Source of the DNA: Candidatus Rokuibacteriota bacterium
Lineage (GTDB): Bacteria; Methylomirabilota; Methylomirabilia; Rokubacteriales; CSP1-6
Direction of reading: 5' to 3'
DNA: 33,221 bases
Assembly (NCBI GenBank): GCA_003220535.1
Contig: QHSU01000103.1
Coordinates: 1-33,221, forward strand
Every line of letters starts with the position of its first letter. Position 1 is the first letter of the stretch. A model generated the notes under the pieces. The model was not told the DNA's origin, made no database searches, and saw only the letters and a program-made list of their open reading frames with translations. Positions 8,160 to 15,723 of this stretch are shown piece after piece. The translations under genes were made by a program, and so were the position numbers.

Positions 8160-8345
8160 GCCAATGAGATCATCCAGAAGTACTTCGGAGACCAGGTCAT
8201 CGACCTCGTCCCAGTCCGGCTAGAGGTGAAGTTCGTTGACATATGGGCGGTGGCAGAGTTCATCAAGCGAAAACAAGTGGACCTCTTCCGCGACCCCGAG
8301 ACCGTAGCATCGCGGTTGACGGCGTTCATTCCTGAACGCAACTAG
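8160..8345 (+). pseudogene. Start-less reading frame, unknown
   Basis: A frame ending at TAG 8343-8345 reads a protein-like segment of about 60 residues (NEIIQKYFGDQVIDLVPVRL, then KFVDIWAVAEFIKRKQVDLF, ending FIPERN) with natural-looking amino acid balance. It has no ATG at its beginning and breaks up upstream of about 8160. It may be the C-terminal tail of a lost gene. I do not recognise the family. Confidence 0.35.
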
Positions 8346-8416
8346 GTATAAGGCGAGCGACCGTACACATCCTAATCGCCCGGCGCTTGCGGCGCGCCAC
8401 TGGTGCGCGTCGTGGC

Positions 8417-8442
8417 GTTCAGCTCGACTCCCGGCAGCCGTC
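8417..8442 (+). repeat. 26-bp repeat, copy 1
   Basis: Matches 9495-9520 at 24 of 26 bases in the same orientation. Common parts are GTTCAGCT, GACTCCCG and CAGCCGTC. The second copy lies about 20 bp before the ATG of the solitary substrate-binding protein and includes TAGACT, which resembles a -10 hexamer. This first copy lies at the 3' end of an opposing gene and has no gene of its own, so it may be a leftover promoter region. Confidence 0.5.
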
Positions 8443-8941
8443 AGGGTGTACAGCCCGCAATCGGCAGCCATTTGCCGTCGCCCATGAGCACGGACAACAC
8501 GGCTGCGATCAGCGCAATCCCGAAACAGAAATGTTGTACGTACGTCCAGCTTTCTCCTTTGAGGCAACTCCATCGGAACGGTCCAAATTTTGCCGCCCAA
8601 AGCTCGCTCTGGCTCGTGAAATGCGCACAGCGACTCGCGATAATCCCGGCCGCTATTCCAGCGAGGCAGATGAAGCCTACAGCGAGGCTTAGAAAGCCTC
8701 TGTGAAACTTGAACACCGCCGGCTCAAATGCAAGCGCAGTGGCGAAGATCATCCCCACCGTGATGTACAGGCCAATATCAAACTTTGCGTAGTCGAAAAG
8801 TAGCTTGAGCTGTTCGAACCCTTTGCGGCTCTCAGCTGAGAAGGCCGGACCCCACTCACTCGTGGGCTCCGACAGCGCCGCCGGGTGGCGCCGCGCTCGA
8901 TCCTGCTCCGCTCGCTCGAGGGCCCTGAAGAACGTGCTCAC
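8441..8941 (-). CDS. Hypothetical three-helix membrane protein
   Basis: I do not recognise this protein. From GTG at 8941 it is 166 residues: a charged N-terminal part (FFRALERAEQDRARRHPAAL), then three predicted membrane helices near IGLYITVGMIFATALAF, GFLSLAVGFICLAGIAAGII and HFCFGIALIAAVLSVLMG. The open frame continues upstream to 9202, but that extension is low-complexity Arg-rich and looks non-coding, so the shorter start was preferred; no strong Shine-Dalgarno is seen. A cytosolic helix plus a small membrane bundle is reminiscent of small effector-like membrane proteins, but that is only resemblance. Confidence 0.5.
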   Translation of the reverse strand: MSTFFRALERAEQDRARRHPAALSEPTSEWGPAFSAESRKGFEQLKLLFDYAKFDIGLYITVGMIFATALAFEPAVFKFHRGFLSLAVGFICLAGIAAGIIASRCAHFTSQSELWAAKFGPFRWSCLKGESWTYVQHFCFGIALIAAVLSVLMGDGKWLPIAGCTP

Positions 8942-9343
8942 GACACCACCAGTCAGCGCAGCGGCCGCGCAAGGCCATGAACGTTCACGACGACCATCGA
9001 TCCCGGGACGCGCGAGGTCGATCGACTTTGCAGAGCCTCGACGGCAGCCCCCTGGGGTACCACGCAGAGACTCGCGTCTAGAAACCACTCCACGCCACCG
9101 CTTTGGCCCACACTCCGACACGACGCTGCCGAACGAACCGGGTCTGCGGACGATGTGGGCCGCGCCGACCCAGGCTGTCAAGACTTCATTTGCCCGCGTC
9201 AATGGCGGGCGGGGGACGCCTGGGCCACGCGCGAGCCCGTAAAGAGATCAGAATTTATGGACGACGCCCCCATCGGTGCAGCAGACCGTCATTTTTCTCG
9301 GACATCGACCGTGAGACCGCGCCAATCCAGGCGATTTTAATGT

Positions 9344-9370
9344 TGTGAACAACCGTGGACATGTGGACAA
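9344..9370. promoter_or_regulatory. Cluster of DnaA-box-like nonamers
   Basis: TGTGAACAA (9344-9352), CGTGGACAT (9354-9362) and TGTGGACAA (9362-9370) follow one another. The last is the reverse complement of TTGTCCACA, a DnaA box form common in GC-rich genomes. No dnaA, dnaN or parAB gene is nearby, so this is not evidence for an origin. Confidence 0.25.
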
Positions 9371-9494
9371 GCCCGGTGGCGGATGAGAGAGGCGAGTGTC
9401 GCCCTCAGAACGTGCTCCCCCGCGCGGCGCCAAGGACGTCTCATCGCCCGACGCTGACGTATTCATTCGGCGCTGTGCTGGTACGGGTCCCCGA

Positions 9495-9520
9495 GTTCAG
9501 CTAGACTCCCGCCAGCCGTC
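9495..9520 (+). promoter_or_regulatory. 26-bp repeat, copy 2, probable promoter part
   Basis: Second copy of the element at 8417-8442 (24/26). It contains TAGACT and ends 19 bp before the ATG of the substrate-binding protein, with GGAGG in between. Position suggests it overlaps the promoter or 5' leader. Confidence 0.45.
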
Positions 9521-9539
9521 CCCAACCGCGGAGGTGCCC

Positions 9540-10505
9540 ATGCGGCTGATCGGGCTCCCGCTCATTCTCGCCGTCGGCCTCGCTCTTGCGACGCTCACCG
9601 CCGAGGCTCAGCAGACGGGAAAGGTGTATCGGATTGGATGGCTCGCGCCCGCGTCGTTGCCGACCACTCTCGATGCGTTTCGCGACGGCTTGCGGGTCTT
9701 GGGCTATGTCGAAGGTAACAACCTAGTCATCGAGCAACGCTATGCGAATGGGAAGCCCGAGCGGCTTGCCGGCCTCGTCGCCGAGCTCGTTGGGGCCAAC
9801 GCTGACGTCATTGTGACGACCGGAAACCCGGCCACGGCGGCCGCAAAGACCACGGCTGGCTCAACCCCAGTCGTTTTCGTCGCCGGCGATCCTGTGGAGG
9901 CTGGGTTTGTCGCGAGCCTTGCCCGCCCTGGGGGCAACATGACAGGCGTGAACACACTTCCGGGGGAACTCAACGCGAAGCGGCTGGAGCTGCTCAGGGA
10001 GGCGTTCCCCAAGATGTCTCGTGTCGCCGTCCTCTTCGAGCCGCGGCACCTGTCGAGCACGATCCCCCAGGTAGAGGCGGCGGTGCGTTCGCTGGGCCTG
10101 CAGGTCACGCGTCTAGAGGTGCACGGCGCCTATGACTTCGAGCGGGCGCTTGGAGCCGCAGCGAGAAGTAATGCCGGAGCGCTTATGCCTGTCTCGTCCG
10201 CACTCTGCCACGGCGAGAGGCACCGCATCGTAAGTCTCGCGGCGAAGCACCGACTGCCCGCGATGTATGAGCACAGGGATTTTACAGAGGCCGGGGGCCT
10301 CTTGTCCTACGGCCCGGATATCCGCTTCCTCAACCGACGCGTGGCGACATACGTCGACAAGATCTTCAAAGGTGCCAAGCCGGCTGACCTGCCAGTTGAG
10401 CAGCCCACCAAGTTCGAGCTCGTCATCAACCGCAAGACCGCCAGGGCGCTGGCGCTAACAATTCCGCAGACGATCCTCCTCCACGCCGCCCAAGTGATCG
10501 AGTAA
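9540..10505 (+). CDS. Solitary ABC-type substrate-binding protein (PF04392-like)
   Basis: 321 residues of the ABC_sub_bind family, periplasmic two-lobe binding proteins related to LivJ/TrpX. A Sec signal (MRLIGLPLILAVGLALATL, cleavage around AEA-QQ) is followed by KVYRIGWLAPAS, the first strand of lobe 1. DVIVTTGNPATAAAK, VFVAGDPVEAGFVASLARPG and GNMTGVN are the characteristic conserved stretch of this family, and ADLPVEQPTKFELVIN near the end is its C-terminal signature. GGAGG lies five bases before the ATG. No permease or ATPase gene is adjacent. Stand-alone copies of this family are common in soil bacteria; here the ligand is unknown. Confidence 0.92.
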   Translation: MRLIGLPLILAVGLALATLTAEAQQTGKVYRIGWLAPASLPTTLDAFRDGLRVLGYVEGNNLVIEQRYANGKPERLAGLVAELVGANADVIVTTGNPATAAAKTTAGSTPVVFVAGDPVEAGFVASLARPGGNMTGVNTLPGELNAKRLELLREAFPKMSRVAVLFEPRHLSSTIPQVEAAVRSLGLQVTRLEVHGAYDFERALGAAARSNAGALMPVSSALCHGERHRIVSLAAKHRLPAMYEHRDFTEAGGLLSYGPDIRFLNRRVATYVDKIFKGAKPADLPVEQPTKFELVINRKTARALALTIPQTILLHAAQVIE

Positions 10506-10508
10506 AGT

Positions 10509-10724
10509 ATGCGCGACCCACGCGGCCAGCTCCCTCCGGCAGCAGCACTCGGATTCGCCGGGCTCGCGATGGCGCTCTACGCGCTCCGCTCCTGGCTCGA
10601 TTCCTGGTCCGGGATCGGACACGTCTCGGTCGGTACCGGATGGGAGCGCACGCCGTGGCACGCGATGCAGCGGGCGGCGTGGGAAGTGCTGAGAAGGACT
10701 ACGGGAGGCGGCGCCTCCAAATGA
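10509..10724 (+). CDS. Small hypothetical protein
   Basis: 71 residues starting 3 bp after the substrate-binding protein gene. One hydrophobic segment, AAALGFAGLAMALYALRSWL, is followed by a C-terminal half ending WERTPWHAMQRAAWEVLRR. The TPWxAxQxAAWxxL pattern looks like a real conserved helix rather than random sequence, but I cannot name the family. It may be shortened compared with relatives. The 3' end overlaps the opposing PEP-CTERM gene by 26 bp. No good Shine-Dalgarno sequence precedes it, so translational coupling to the upstream gene would be needed. Confidence 0.45.
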   Translation: MRDPRGQLPPAAALGFAGLAMALYALRSWLDSWSGIGHVSVGTGWERTPWHAMQRAAWEVLRRTTGGGASK

Positions 10725-11298
10725 CACTCGCGAGCCCCGCGATGCCAGCGCCGAGAAGAAGTAGAGTAGATGGTTCGGGCACAGCCGGACCTTCCTGGAA
10801 CCATAGGTCGATCCCGGGGAAGCGCTCACCAAAAATTATGGCCGCTCCATCAGGATAGGTTGGAAATACAGTAGTACCCACCGTCCAGTTCAATCCTGAA
10901 AGGAGGCGGGCTTCGATGATATACAGATTCCCTGGCACGAGCGACACAGAACTGGGGAAGTCGAAATGAGTTACCCCCTGAAAGAAATCCGGGAGCGATA
11001 CCGTCGAACTGGTCCCGAGGATCAAGCCACCAATAGTACCCTGTCGAATATCAACGAAAAGGCTAGCCCCTCCCGGAAGCGGCGCTGGCGTGGATGTGAA
11101 GAGTTCAACCACGTCTAGCGAGTGGAGCGTCGGCCGGAACTCCTGGCCAATAGGACCTGAGACCGGAATGCTGAACCCACCGGGGCGAACATCGACCACG
11201 TTCGACTGGTCAACCGTGAATGGATGTGCTGTGACGGTTGAAGGGGAAAACAATGATCCCACCGTGAGGGCCACGAAAAATACCCCTACCCACTTCAT
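10699..11298 (-). CDS. PEP-CTERM sorting domain protein
   Basis: 199 residues, exported. An N-terminal signal peptide (MKWVGVFFVALTVGSLFSPS, cleavage near VTA-HP) leads to a body rich in beta strands (RPGGFSIPVSGPIGQEF, GASLFVDIRQGTIGGLILG, LVPGNLYIIEARLLSG). The C-terminus is a canonical PEP-CTERM signal: VPEPSTLLLLGAGIAGL, then a membrane helix and the basic end WRRRLP. Such signals are recognised and cleaved by exosortase and are tied to surface polysaccharide production. GAGGAGG precedes the ATG by five bases. No intact exosortase gene is in the window. The body is a generic secreted domain without a recognised function. Confidence 0.9.
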   Translation of the reverse strand: MKWVGVFFVALTVGSLFSPSTVTAHPFTVDQSNVVDVRPGGFSIPVSGPIGQEFRPTLHSLDVVELFTSTPAPLPGGASLFVDIRQGTIGGLILGTSSTVSLPDFFQGVTHFDFPSSVSLVPGNLYIIEARLLSGLNWTVGTTVFPTYPDGAAIIFGERFPGIDLWFQEGPAVPEPSTLLLLGAGIAGLASVIWRRRLP

Positions 11299-11647
11299 GG
11301 TAGCCTCCTCGACCGCGACAGCAGTACGCTCACCACATCTTGCAGTACGCTTTTAGACCACACCGAGGAGGTGAGGCCGCGAATGCGTCTTTGTCACGCC
11401 GAGGTCGGCCAGCAGGAAGGCCACGGACTTCGAGGTCATGGCCGGGCGAGGTAGAACGCGTAGAGATCTGAGCCAGTATTTGCGATATATGGACCATTCT
11501 CTCCTGCCTCTTATGCTGATAAGCGAGCCACACGCCCTCGAGCCAGCCGTTCCGCCCATGTAGAACTAAGAACTGAAGCGCGCCTGCGTGCCCCACGAAC
11601 GGGGCGGTGAAGGCATCCGATTCCTACCTCGTCTTCGGATCGAACCG
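11299..11647. other. Intergenic, no gene seen
   Basis: Contains the 5' region of the PEP-CTERM gene on its left and leads into recombinase debris on its right. Short frames on both strands show no family resemblance. Confidence 0.4.
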
Positions 11648-11761
11648 CTTGACGAGCACGCGCAGGCGATCGCCGCGCACGCGTCGCCCAGGACAACGAA
11701 GCTCTACGACCGCCGCGGGGAGGCGATCACGCTCGACGAAGTCGAGCGGATCGGGACCTGA
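11648..11761 (+). pseudogene. Tyrosine recombinase (integrase) C-terminal remnant
   Basis: The frame ending at TGA 11759-11761 reads EHAQAIAAHASPRTTKLYDR followed by GEAITLDEVERIGT. This is the end of a phage/integron-type tyrosine recombinase, including the HxSPRTTxxYDR box where Tyr is the catalytic nucleophile. Only about 37 residues remain; the rest of the catalytic domain (Arg, Lys, HxxR) is missing upstream and no start codon is associated. It marks a past integration event between the two PEP-CTERM genes. Confidence 0.75.
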
Positions 11762-11790
11762 GCGGATCCGTAGGCGCTACCGAATCGAGG

Positions 11791-12816
11791 TTAGCGGCGG
11801 CCTTTCCGTGTCGAGGTTCGCACGCCACCGTAGCCGAGGAACGCAAGGATACCCACACCAAGTAGGTCAGAGCCGAAGGGTTCAGGCACAGCTGGCGGCG
11901 CGCCAAGTCCGACGAGAGGCGCCAGATCGTCAAGACCCGTAACTACCGTGAGCCCAGTAGTTGTATTTCCCGTAATATTGTACTCGAAGATTCGGTTCCC
12001 CTGTGAGGCCACGAAGATGTTTCCTGCTCCGTTGGACTCCAGACCATCAGGAACGGGGATCAACCCAGCCGCAAACAGTGTCGAACCTGCGAGGTTGGTC
12101 GGAAACTTCCGCAGGCCGCTAAAGGTCCTGTCGGATACCCACAGCGCGCCGGTCACAGGATCGAATGTGATCCCATCGAGACCAGTGAAGCCACTGATAC
12201 TGTTGAGAACCGCGCCAGTGATGGGGTCAATTTGGGCCACCCTGGTTCCGCTGCCTTCGGCCGAGCTGGTTCCGCCAATGACCGCAAAGAGGAGGCCGGA
12301 ATTGTCATAAGTGATTCCGTCCACACCGCCGTAGCCAGAGCCTAACGTGCTGACCACGAACGTCCCTAAGTCGACCCGCTTTATGCTCCCGGCAGTGAAG
12401 TCACCCACAAGCACACTCGTTTGGGACGGTTCGAGAGCGAGGTCCCGGGGCTGGCCGAATCCCCCAACAAGCGTGTTCATCGAAGTGCCCCTCGTGAAAA
12501 TCCCGATTTCACCCTGATTGACCAGCGTGTAGACGATTTTGTTGCCTGGAGCAAAGATCAGACTGTCCGGACCACCGCCAGGAGGAGCGAATATGGTTGT
12601 TATCGCATTGGTCGAAGTGTTGACCTCCTCAAGGCAACCCGCCGGGCACCCACCACCCGGACCGAGCGCAAAGAGGTTCGTTACATCGAGAATGTCGGCC
12701 CACAGGGGCGACTGCACACCCATGACGACCAGCCAGGAAATAGCAAGGCCACTCGCCCTGAGGAACCTGCGCAACGACGCAACGAGAACCTTCGGATTCA
12801 TCGCGCACCTGCTCAT
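11791..12816 (-). CDS. PEP-CTERM protein with beta-propeller-like repeats
   Basis: 341 residues, exported. A Sec signal (ASGLAISWLVVMGVQSPLWA) is followed by about 270 residues of repeating strands with NHL/SMP-30-like phrasing: PDSLIFAPGNKIVYTLV, QPRDLALEPSQTSVLVGDF, GVDGITYDNSGLLFAVIG, GLDGITFDPVTGALWVSD, VPDGLESNGAGNIFVAS. This suggests a six-bladed propeller. The C-terminus carries VPEPFGSDLLGVGILAFLGY plus a basic tail (TSTRKGRR), a PEP-CTERM signal. GGAGG lies six bases before the ATG at 12816. It is probably a surface or matrix protein; binding partner unknown. Confidence 0.88.
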   Translation of the reverse strand: MSRCAMNPKVLVASLRRFLRASGLAISWLVVMGVQSPLWADILDVTNLFALGPGGGCPAGCLEEVNTSTNAITTIFAPPGGGPDSLIFAPGNKIVYTLVNQGEIGIFTRGTSMNTLVGGFGQPRDLALEPSQTSVLVGDFTAGSIKRVDLGTFVVSTLGSGYGGVDGITYDNSGLLFAVIGGTSSAEGSGTRVAQIDPITGAVLNSISGFTGLDGITFDPVTGALWVSDRTFSGLRKFPTNLAGSTLFAAGLIPVPDGLESNGAGNIFVASQGNRIFEYNITGNTTTGLTVVTGLDDLAPLVGLGAPPAVPEPFGSDLLGVGILAFLGYGGVRTSTRKGRR

Positions 12817-13002
12817 TTTCTACCTCCAACCCCGTTTTGGTGAGCGTCGGTCCCTTTTCAGTCGGAGACGCCGCAGGGGCTCGGGGTTCACTGTATTGAC
12901 CGAATCATTTGGTCACCTCTTCCTTCACTCCACGAATGGACAGGTCCCCGCTGCGGGGGGACGACCCCTGGCGACTGTGGGGCGAATTAACTGACGAAGG
13001 GG

Positions 13003-13293
13003 TTAGCGAAGCGGTGGCGCGCGATCGACGGGACTGATTCGGGAGCGCTCGTGAGGCCACGTCGGATCAACGAAGGCGATGGGTGTGCTCGATGAGCCTG
13101 CGGTCACGTTCGCCGGTCCGTCATTCGCTGGGAAACCGACTCCCTCGGTGACCGCGAGCACCGCATCGTCGTGGTCAGCATCGTCGTAAAGGCCGGAGAT
13201 CCAGTTCGGATCCGGAGGACTGGCGTGCGCGAGTGGGACCAGCGCGACGAGCGTGCCGACTACGAGCATGGCGGCAAGACGGCCGACAAGCAT
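13003..13293 (-). CDS. Small secreted protein, unknown
   Basis: 96 residues from ATG 13293. MLVGRLAAMLVVGTLVALVP is a signal peptide with cleavage near AHA-SPP. The mature part is about 70 residues, acidic at first (DPNWISGLYDDADHDDAVLA) and then VTEGVGFPANDG and a basic end. There are no cysteines. The DPxWIxGxYDDADxDD pattern looks conserved, but I cannot attach a function. The open frame extends to 13419, but that part lacks a signal-like start. An ATG at 13270 is an alternative. Confidence 0.6.
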   Translation of the reverse strand: MLVGRLAAMLVVGTLVALVPLAHASPPDPNWISGLYDDADHDDAVLAVTEGVGFPANDGPANVTAGSSSTPIAFVDPTWPHERSRISPVDRAPPLR

Positions 13294-14002
13294 CGGCACA
13301 GGCCGACGACCGACTCGCCCAGCCTGGAAGTGGACACGAGCAGATGACTTAACTACCGCGCCGAGAATAGTGAAGCCTCCCGGTGTCCTGGAACACCTTT
13401 GTCGGCTTCCTTTACACAACCAAGGCCAAACAGGCCACGAACGGGGGCGTGCGCAAGCCGAGTGCCATTTCCGGAAAGTCAGCCTTTGTCACCGTCTGCG
13501 CTGTACCCTGGCCGGGCCGAGCAAGAAACTGTTAAGAATTGCTAACACAAGGCTCCCATGGAAAATGCGGGCCGGACCCTAACCGTCGACGAATGCCGAG
13601 GCAGTGGCCCGAGAAGAAGCCCGCGCCAACGCCACAGGCAGCGAGCCCCACACGCCGTGAGTTGTCGATGGAGCTTCAGGTCCGCGACCGACTCGCAGAC
13701 GAGACTGGGGAGTGAAGAGTGCTCGGACGGCCGTACCCACTTGTTTACTTCATGTGCCGCCCCGATACCGCAGACCCGCGAGGGCCGCAGGGAGCCCGGC
13801 GGTGACCTAGCGTATGCCCTACAACCACTTTCCAGATTTTTCCGGGAACCCTTGCAAGCGGGGGCACTGACTCCAATCTGATCTGGCCGGTCAGAGACTC
13901 TCCAGGCGATTTCTCGCCAGCGGCGCATAAGATGCTGGATCTTCTGGAAATTCGATTCCGGTATCAGATTTGCGATGGAGTCCGGCCGTGGAGAGCGCTG
14001 GT
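13294..14002. other. No gene seen (about 700 bp)
   Basis: Neither strand shows a frame with a family resemblance or a plausible ribosome binding site. Codon patterns are noisy. It borders an IS21 remnant, so it is probably decayed insertion or island sequence. No terminal inverted repeats could be paired with confidence. Confidence 0.4.
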
Positions 14003-14227
14003 GGGGTAACACCTGCTCTGCAACCTCGCGGTCCGGGACGGCCGTCGACCGTGGCGCCGTACGAGCCTGAGGTCGCGCGGTGGCTGCGCGAGGATCCGGA
14101 CCTCCCAGGCGTCGAACTCCTGCGGCGCGTCCGGCTCGCGGGCTATCGCGGCGGCAAGAGCGCGCTCTACGAGCTCGTGAGGCGGCTGAAGGTGCGGCGT
14201 CCCGTAAACGGGGCCGGAAGCTCTTAA
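14003..14227 (+). mobile_element. IS21-type transposase (IstA) remnant
   Basis: About 65 residues resemble the N-terminal linker region of IS21-family IstA, just after the helix-turn-helix: RGPGRPSTVAPYEPEVARWL, then PGVELLRRVRLAGYRGGKSA and LYELVRRLK. IstA proteins share the GRPSxLxPY, LxxIRxxGYxG and YSxLxRYVR pattern. The catalytic DDE core and the partner ATPase IstB are absent, and the frame closes at TAA 14225-14227. It is a dead fragment marking past insertion. Confidence 0.7.
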
Positions 14228-14291
14228 CGGAGGCGACAGTAGCGATCACGGGTTGGCTCGGCCCTGTATCAGCTCCCGAGGTCACACGTGG

Positions 14292-14783
14292 ATGATCAGC
14301 CGTCGACGAATGCGTGCTGCGAAGGTGCATCTTCCGCTGCGACAGCTCGCCCTGTGTCTCGATTGCGATGAGTGCTTTGAAATTGGCTCCCCGACGTGCC
14401 CAGCCTGCGGGAGCGCGACGTGGACCTCGCTCGCGCGGTTCCTGGCGCTGGGCTCGTCGGCGCGTCATCCGGGGCGCCGTGACGCCGCGGCGAAACGGCC
14501 CGACGACCCATCGGAGCTGGTTCGGCAGCTCATCATCGTCGCAGGCAATCGCGCGCATCTCTACGAGCATCTCATGCGAGGGTTCACCGGGAACGAGACC
14601 GTTCGAGTGCTCCTCAATCGCCGCGTCATAGCACGACGGGAACGTTCCGGACCCTATGAGGCCGAACGACGCCAGGCAGATCGCCGCTTGCCCTCGAAGA
14701 TCGACGCGCTATTGCGCGCGATTGGCTGGGCCATCGTGCCCCTGGATGTCCCAAAGAATCATCATCAAGACTCTGCCCTGTAA
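14292..14783 (+). CDS. Hypothetical zinc-ribbon protein
   Basis: 163 residues from ATG 14292. The N-terminal third carries a rubredoxin/zinc-ribbon-like metal knuckle: CLDCDECFEIGSPTCPACGS, with CxxCxxC followed by CPxC. The C-terminal half (QLIIVAGNRAHLYEHLMRGF, VRVLLNRRVIARRERSG, YEAERRQADRRL) is basic and helical and could contact nucleic acid. GAGG lies nine bases before the ATG. It sits between the IS21 remnant and a tRNA-end remnant, in mobile-element surroundings. I do not recognise a named family. Confidence 0.6.
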   Translation: MISRRRMRAAKVHLPLRQLALCLDCDECFEIGSPTCPACGSATWTSLARFLALGSSARHPGRRDAAAKRPDDPSELVRQLIIVAGNRAHLYEHLMRGFTGNETVRVLLNRRVIARRERSGPYEAERRQADRRLPSKIDALLRAIGWAIVPLDVPKNHHQDSAL

Positions 14784-15219
14784 TGACCGAAGCCGCTGGA
14801 TGGTGGCAAAGACCGACCTCAGCCCTGTGGGTGTAGCGTCGGTGACCGGGAGCCCGTAATTGGACCTGCGCCCATTTCGGGTCTCGCTCGTGCCGATTCC
14901 ACATATGGCAACCCCGATTACGCGGCAAAGGCCAGACCCTCGAAGGGCGATCTCGAACAGACTAGCCTGACTACCGAATCCCGTTGGGGCCACCATTTGA
15001 ATCACGCGTACTTACGGCGAATGGGTTTCCATCCCCCTCTAGCTGGCGCGCCAGTACACCTTCCGAGTATCGTGAGCGACCCGTCGTTGTGTCGAACAAT
15101 CATGCGACGTTAGCGCGAAGGTGGAGACTCTACACGGGGACGGGACGGAAACAGTAGAACCAGTCCTGATACGAGCGAAGGGCACCGCGTCGAAGGGACC
15201 GAGTGCTGGTCGTCTACGG
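14784..15219. other. Intergenic region holding the left tRNA-end repeat
   Basis: No convincing gene. The tRNA-3'-end remnant at 14975-14995 is the only recognisable element. Minus-strand frames across 14709-15005 are open but resemble nothing I know. Confidence 0.45.
14975..14995 (+). repeat. tRNA 3'-end remnant, left copy (att-like)
   Basis: CCCGTTGGGGCCACCA at 14980-14995 is identical to 19529-19544 in the same orientation. Read as tRNA it gives the 3' strand of a T-stem (CCCGT), the 3' acceptor strand TGGGGCC, discriminator A and encoded CCA. The preceding CGAAT fits the end of a T-loop. No D-arm, anticodon arm or 5' acceptor strand lies upstream, so it is only the 3' end, as left by integration into a tRNA gene. 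A GGCCCCA 5' acceptor would suit a tRNA-Glu-like gene. Confidence 0.65.
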
Positions 15220-15723
15220 TCAGCGCCAATCGTGTGCCGCCTCTCCGTTCTCGAGGTCTCGTATCTCGACGAGCGGAGGATCGGCGTCGTCGTCTTCGAC
15301 GAACACGATTCGCATGCCCCAGCCCGCGTAGGTGCGCAAGAGCCCACCGAACTCCCGGAGTGAGAGCTCGTGATCGTCGATGTGGATGACTGGCTCCCCC
15401 TCTGCGCTGTCGTCGATGAGGCAACGAAGAACCGCGCCTCGGGGCACCCACTGGCCAGCCGGGGCGAAGTAATCGAGCTGCTGGTGTCCTCGTGGGATCT
15501 CGACGACCACATGCTGGCGGCCCTCGGTCTTAGCCCGAGCGGCATAGAGCGAATCGTTGAATCGGGCCAGGATCTCGGCGTCGCTGCATCGGTCGATATC
15601 TGGGCCAATGGCGAACACCACCGGGCGAACGGCGGGATCGCCGTACGTGATGACGGCGCTCTCGCCCGAGCGGCTGATCGTGACGTCCGCGAGCGTGGTG
15701 ATATAAGGGCGTCGTGGGCGCAT
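15220..15723 (-). CDS. Conserved hypothetical protein in the XPB-Bax1 island
   Basis: 167 residues, well formed and soluble, with no signal or membrane segment. Notable stretches: RRPYITTLADVTISRSGESA, IGPDIDRCSDAEILARFND, VVVEIPRGHQQLDYF, WVPRGAVLRCLIDDS, VIHIDDHELSLREFGGLLRT, YAGWGMRIVFVEDDD. The pattern suggests an alpha/beta protein with acidic patches. I cannot name a function. The ATG follows directly after the stop of the upstream gene, with GAGGAG as ribosome binding site, so the two are co-transcribed, divergently from the helicase. This makes it a candidate accessory component of the helicase-nuclease module. Confidence 0.75.
   Translation of the reverse strand: MRPRRPYITTLADVTISRSGESAVITYGDPAVRPVVFAIGPDIDRCSDAEILARFNDSLYAARAKTEGRQHVVVEIPRGHQQLDYFAPAGQWVPRGAVLRCLIDDSAEGEPVIHIDDHELSLREFGGLLRTYAGWGMRIVFVEDDDADPPLVEIRDLENGEAAHDWR

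Larger units (their letters stand above)
8942..9539. other. Intergenic region with DnaA-box-like cluster and promoter repeat
   Basis: No convincing gene. It holds three DnaA-box-like nonamers at 9344-9370 and the second copy of the 26-bp repeat (9495-9520), which with GGAGG at 9531-9535 forms the probable control region of the next gene. Confidence 0.5.

Noticed and set aside
9203..9539. Replication origin
   Set aside because: A few DnaA-like boxes only; no AT-rich unwinding region and no origin-linked genes.
12993..13005. Third copy of the 28-bp element on the minus strand
   Set aside because: Only TAACCCCTTCGT is shared; the TTTGCC and GACTTCAC parts are missing, and it lies at a gene end rather than upstream of one.
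14900..14995. A complete tRNA gene
   Set aside because: Only the T-loop end, acceptor 3' strand and CCA are present; no anticodon arm or 5' acceptor strand lies within 80 bases upstream. The same applies to 19440-19544.
14709..15005. Minus-strand frame of 98 codons left of the island
   Set aside because: Open, but with no ribosome binding site, no known family and overlap with the tRNA-end repeat.
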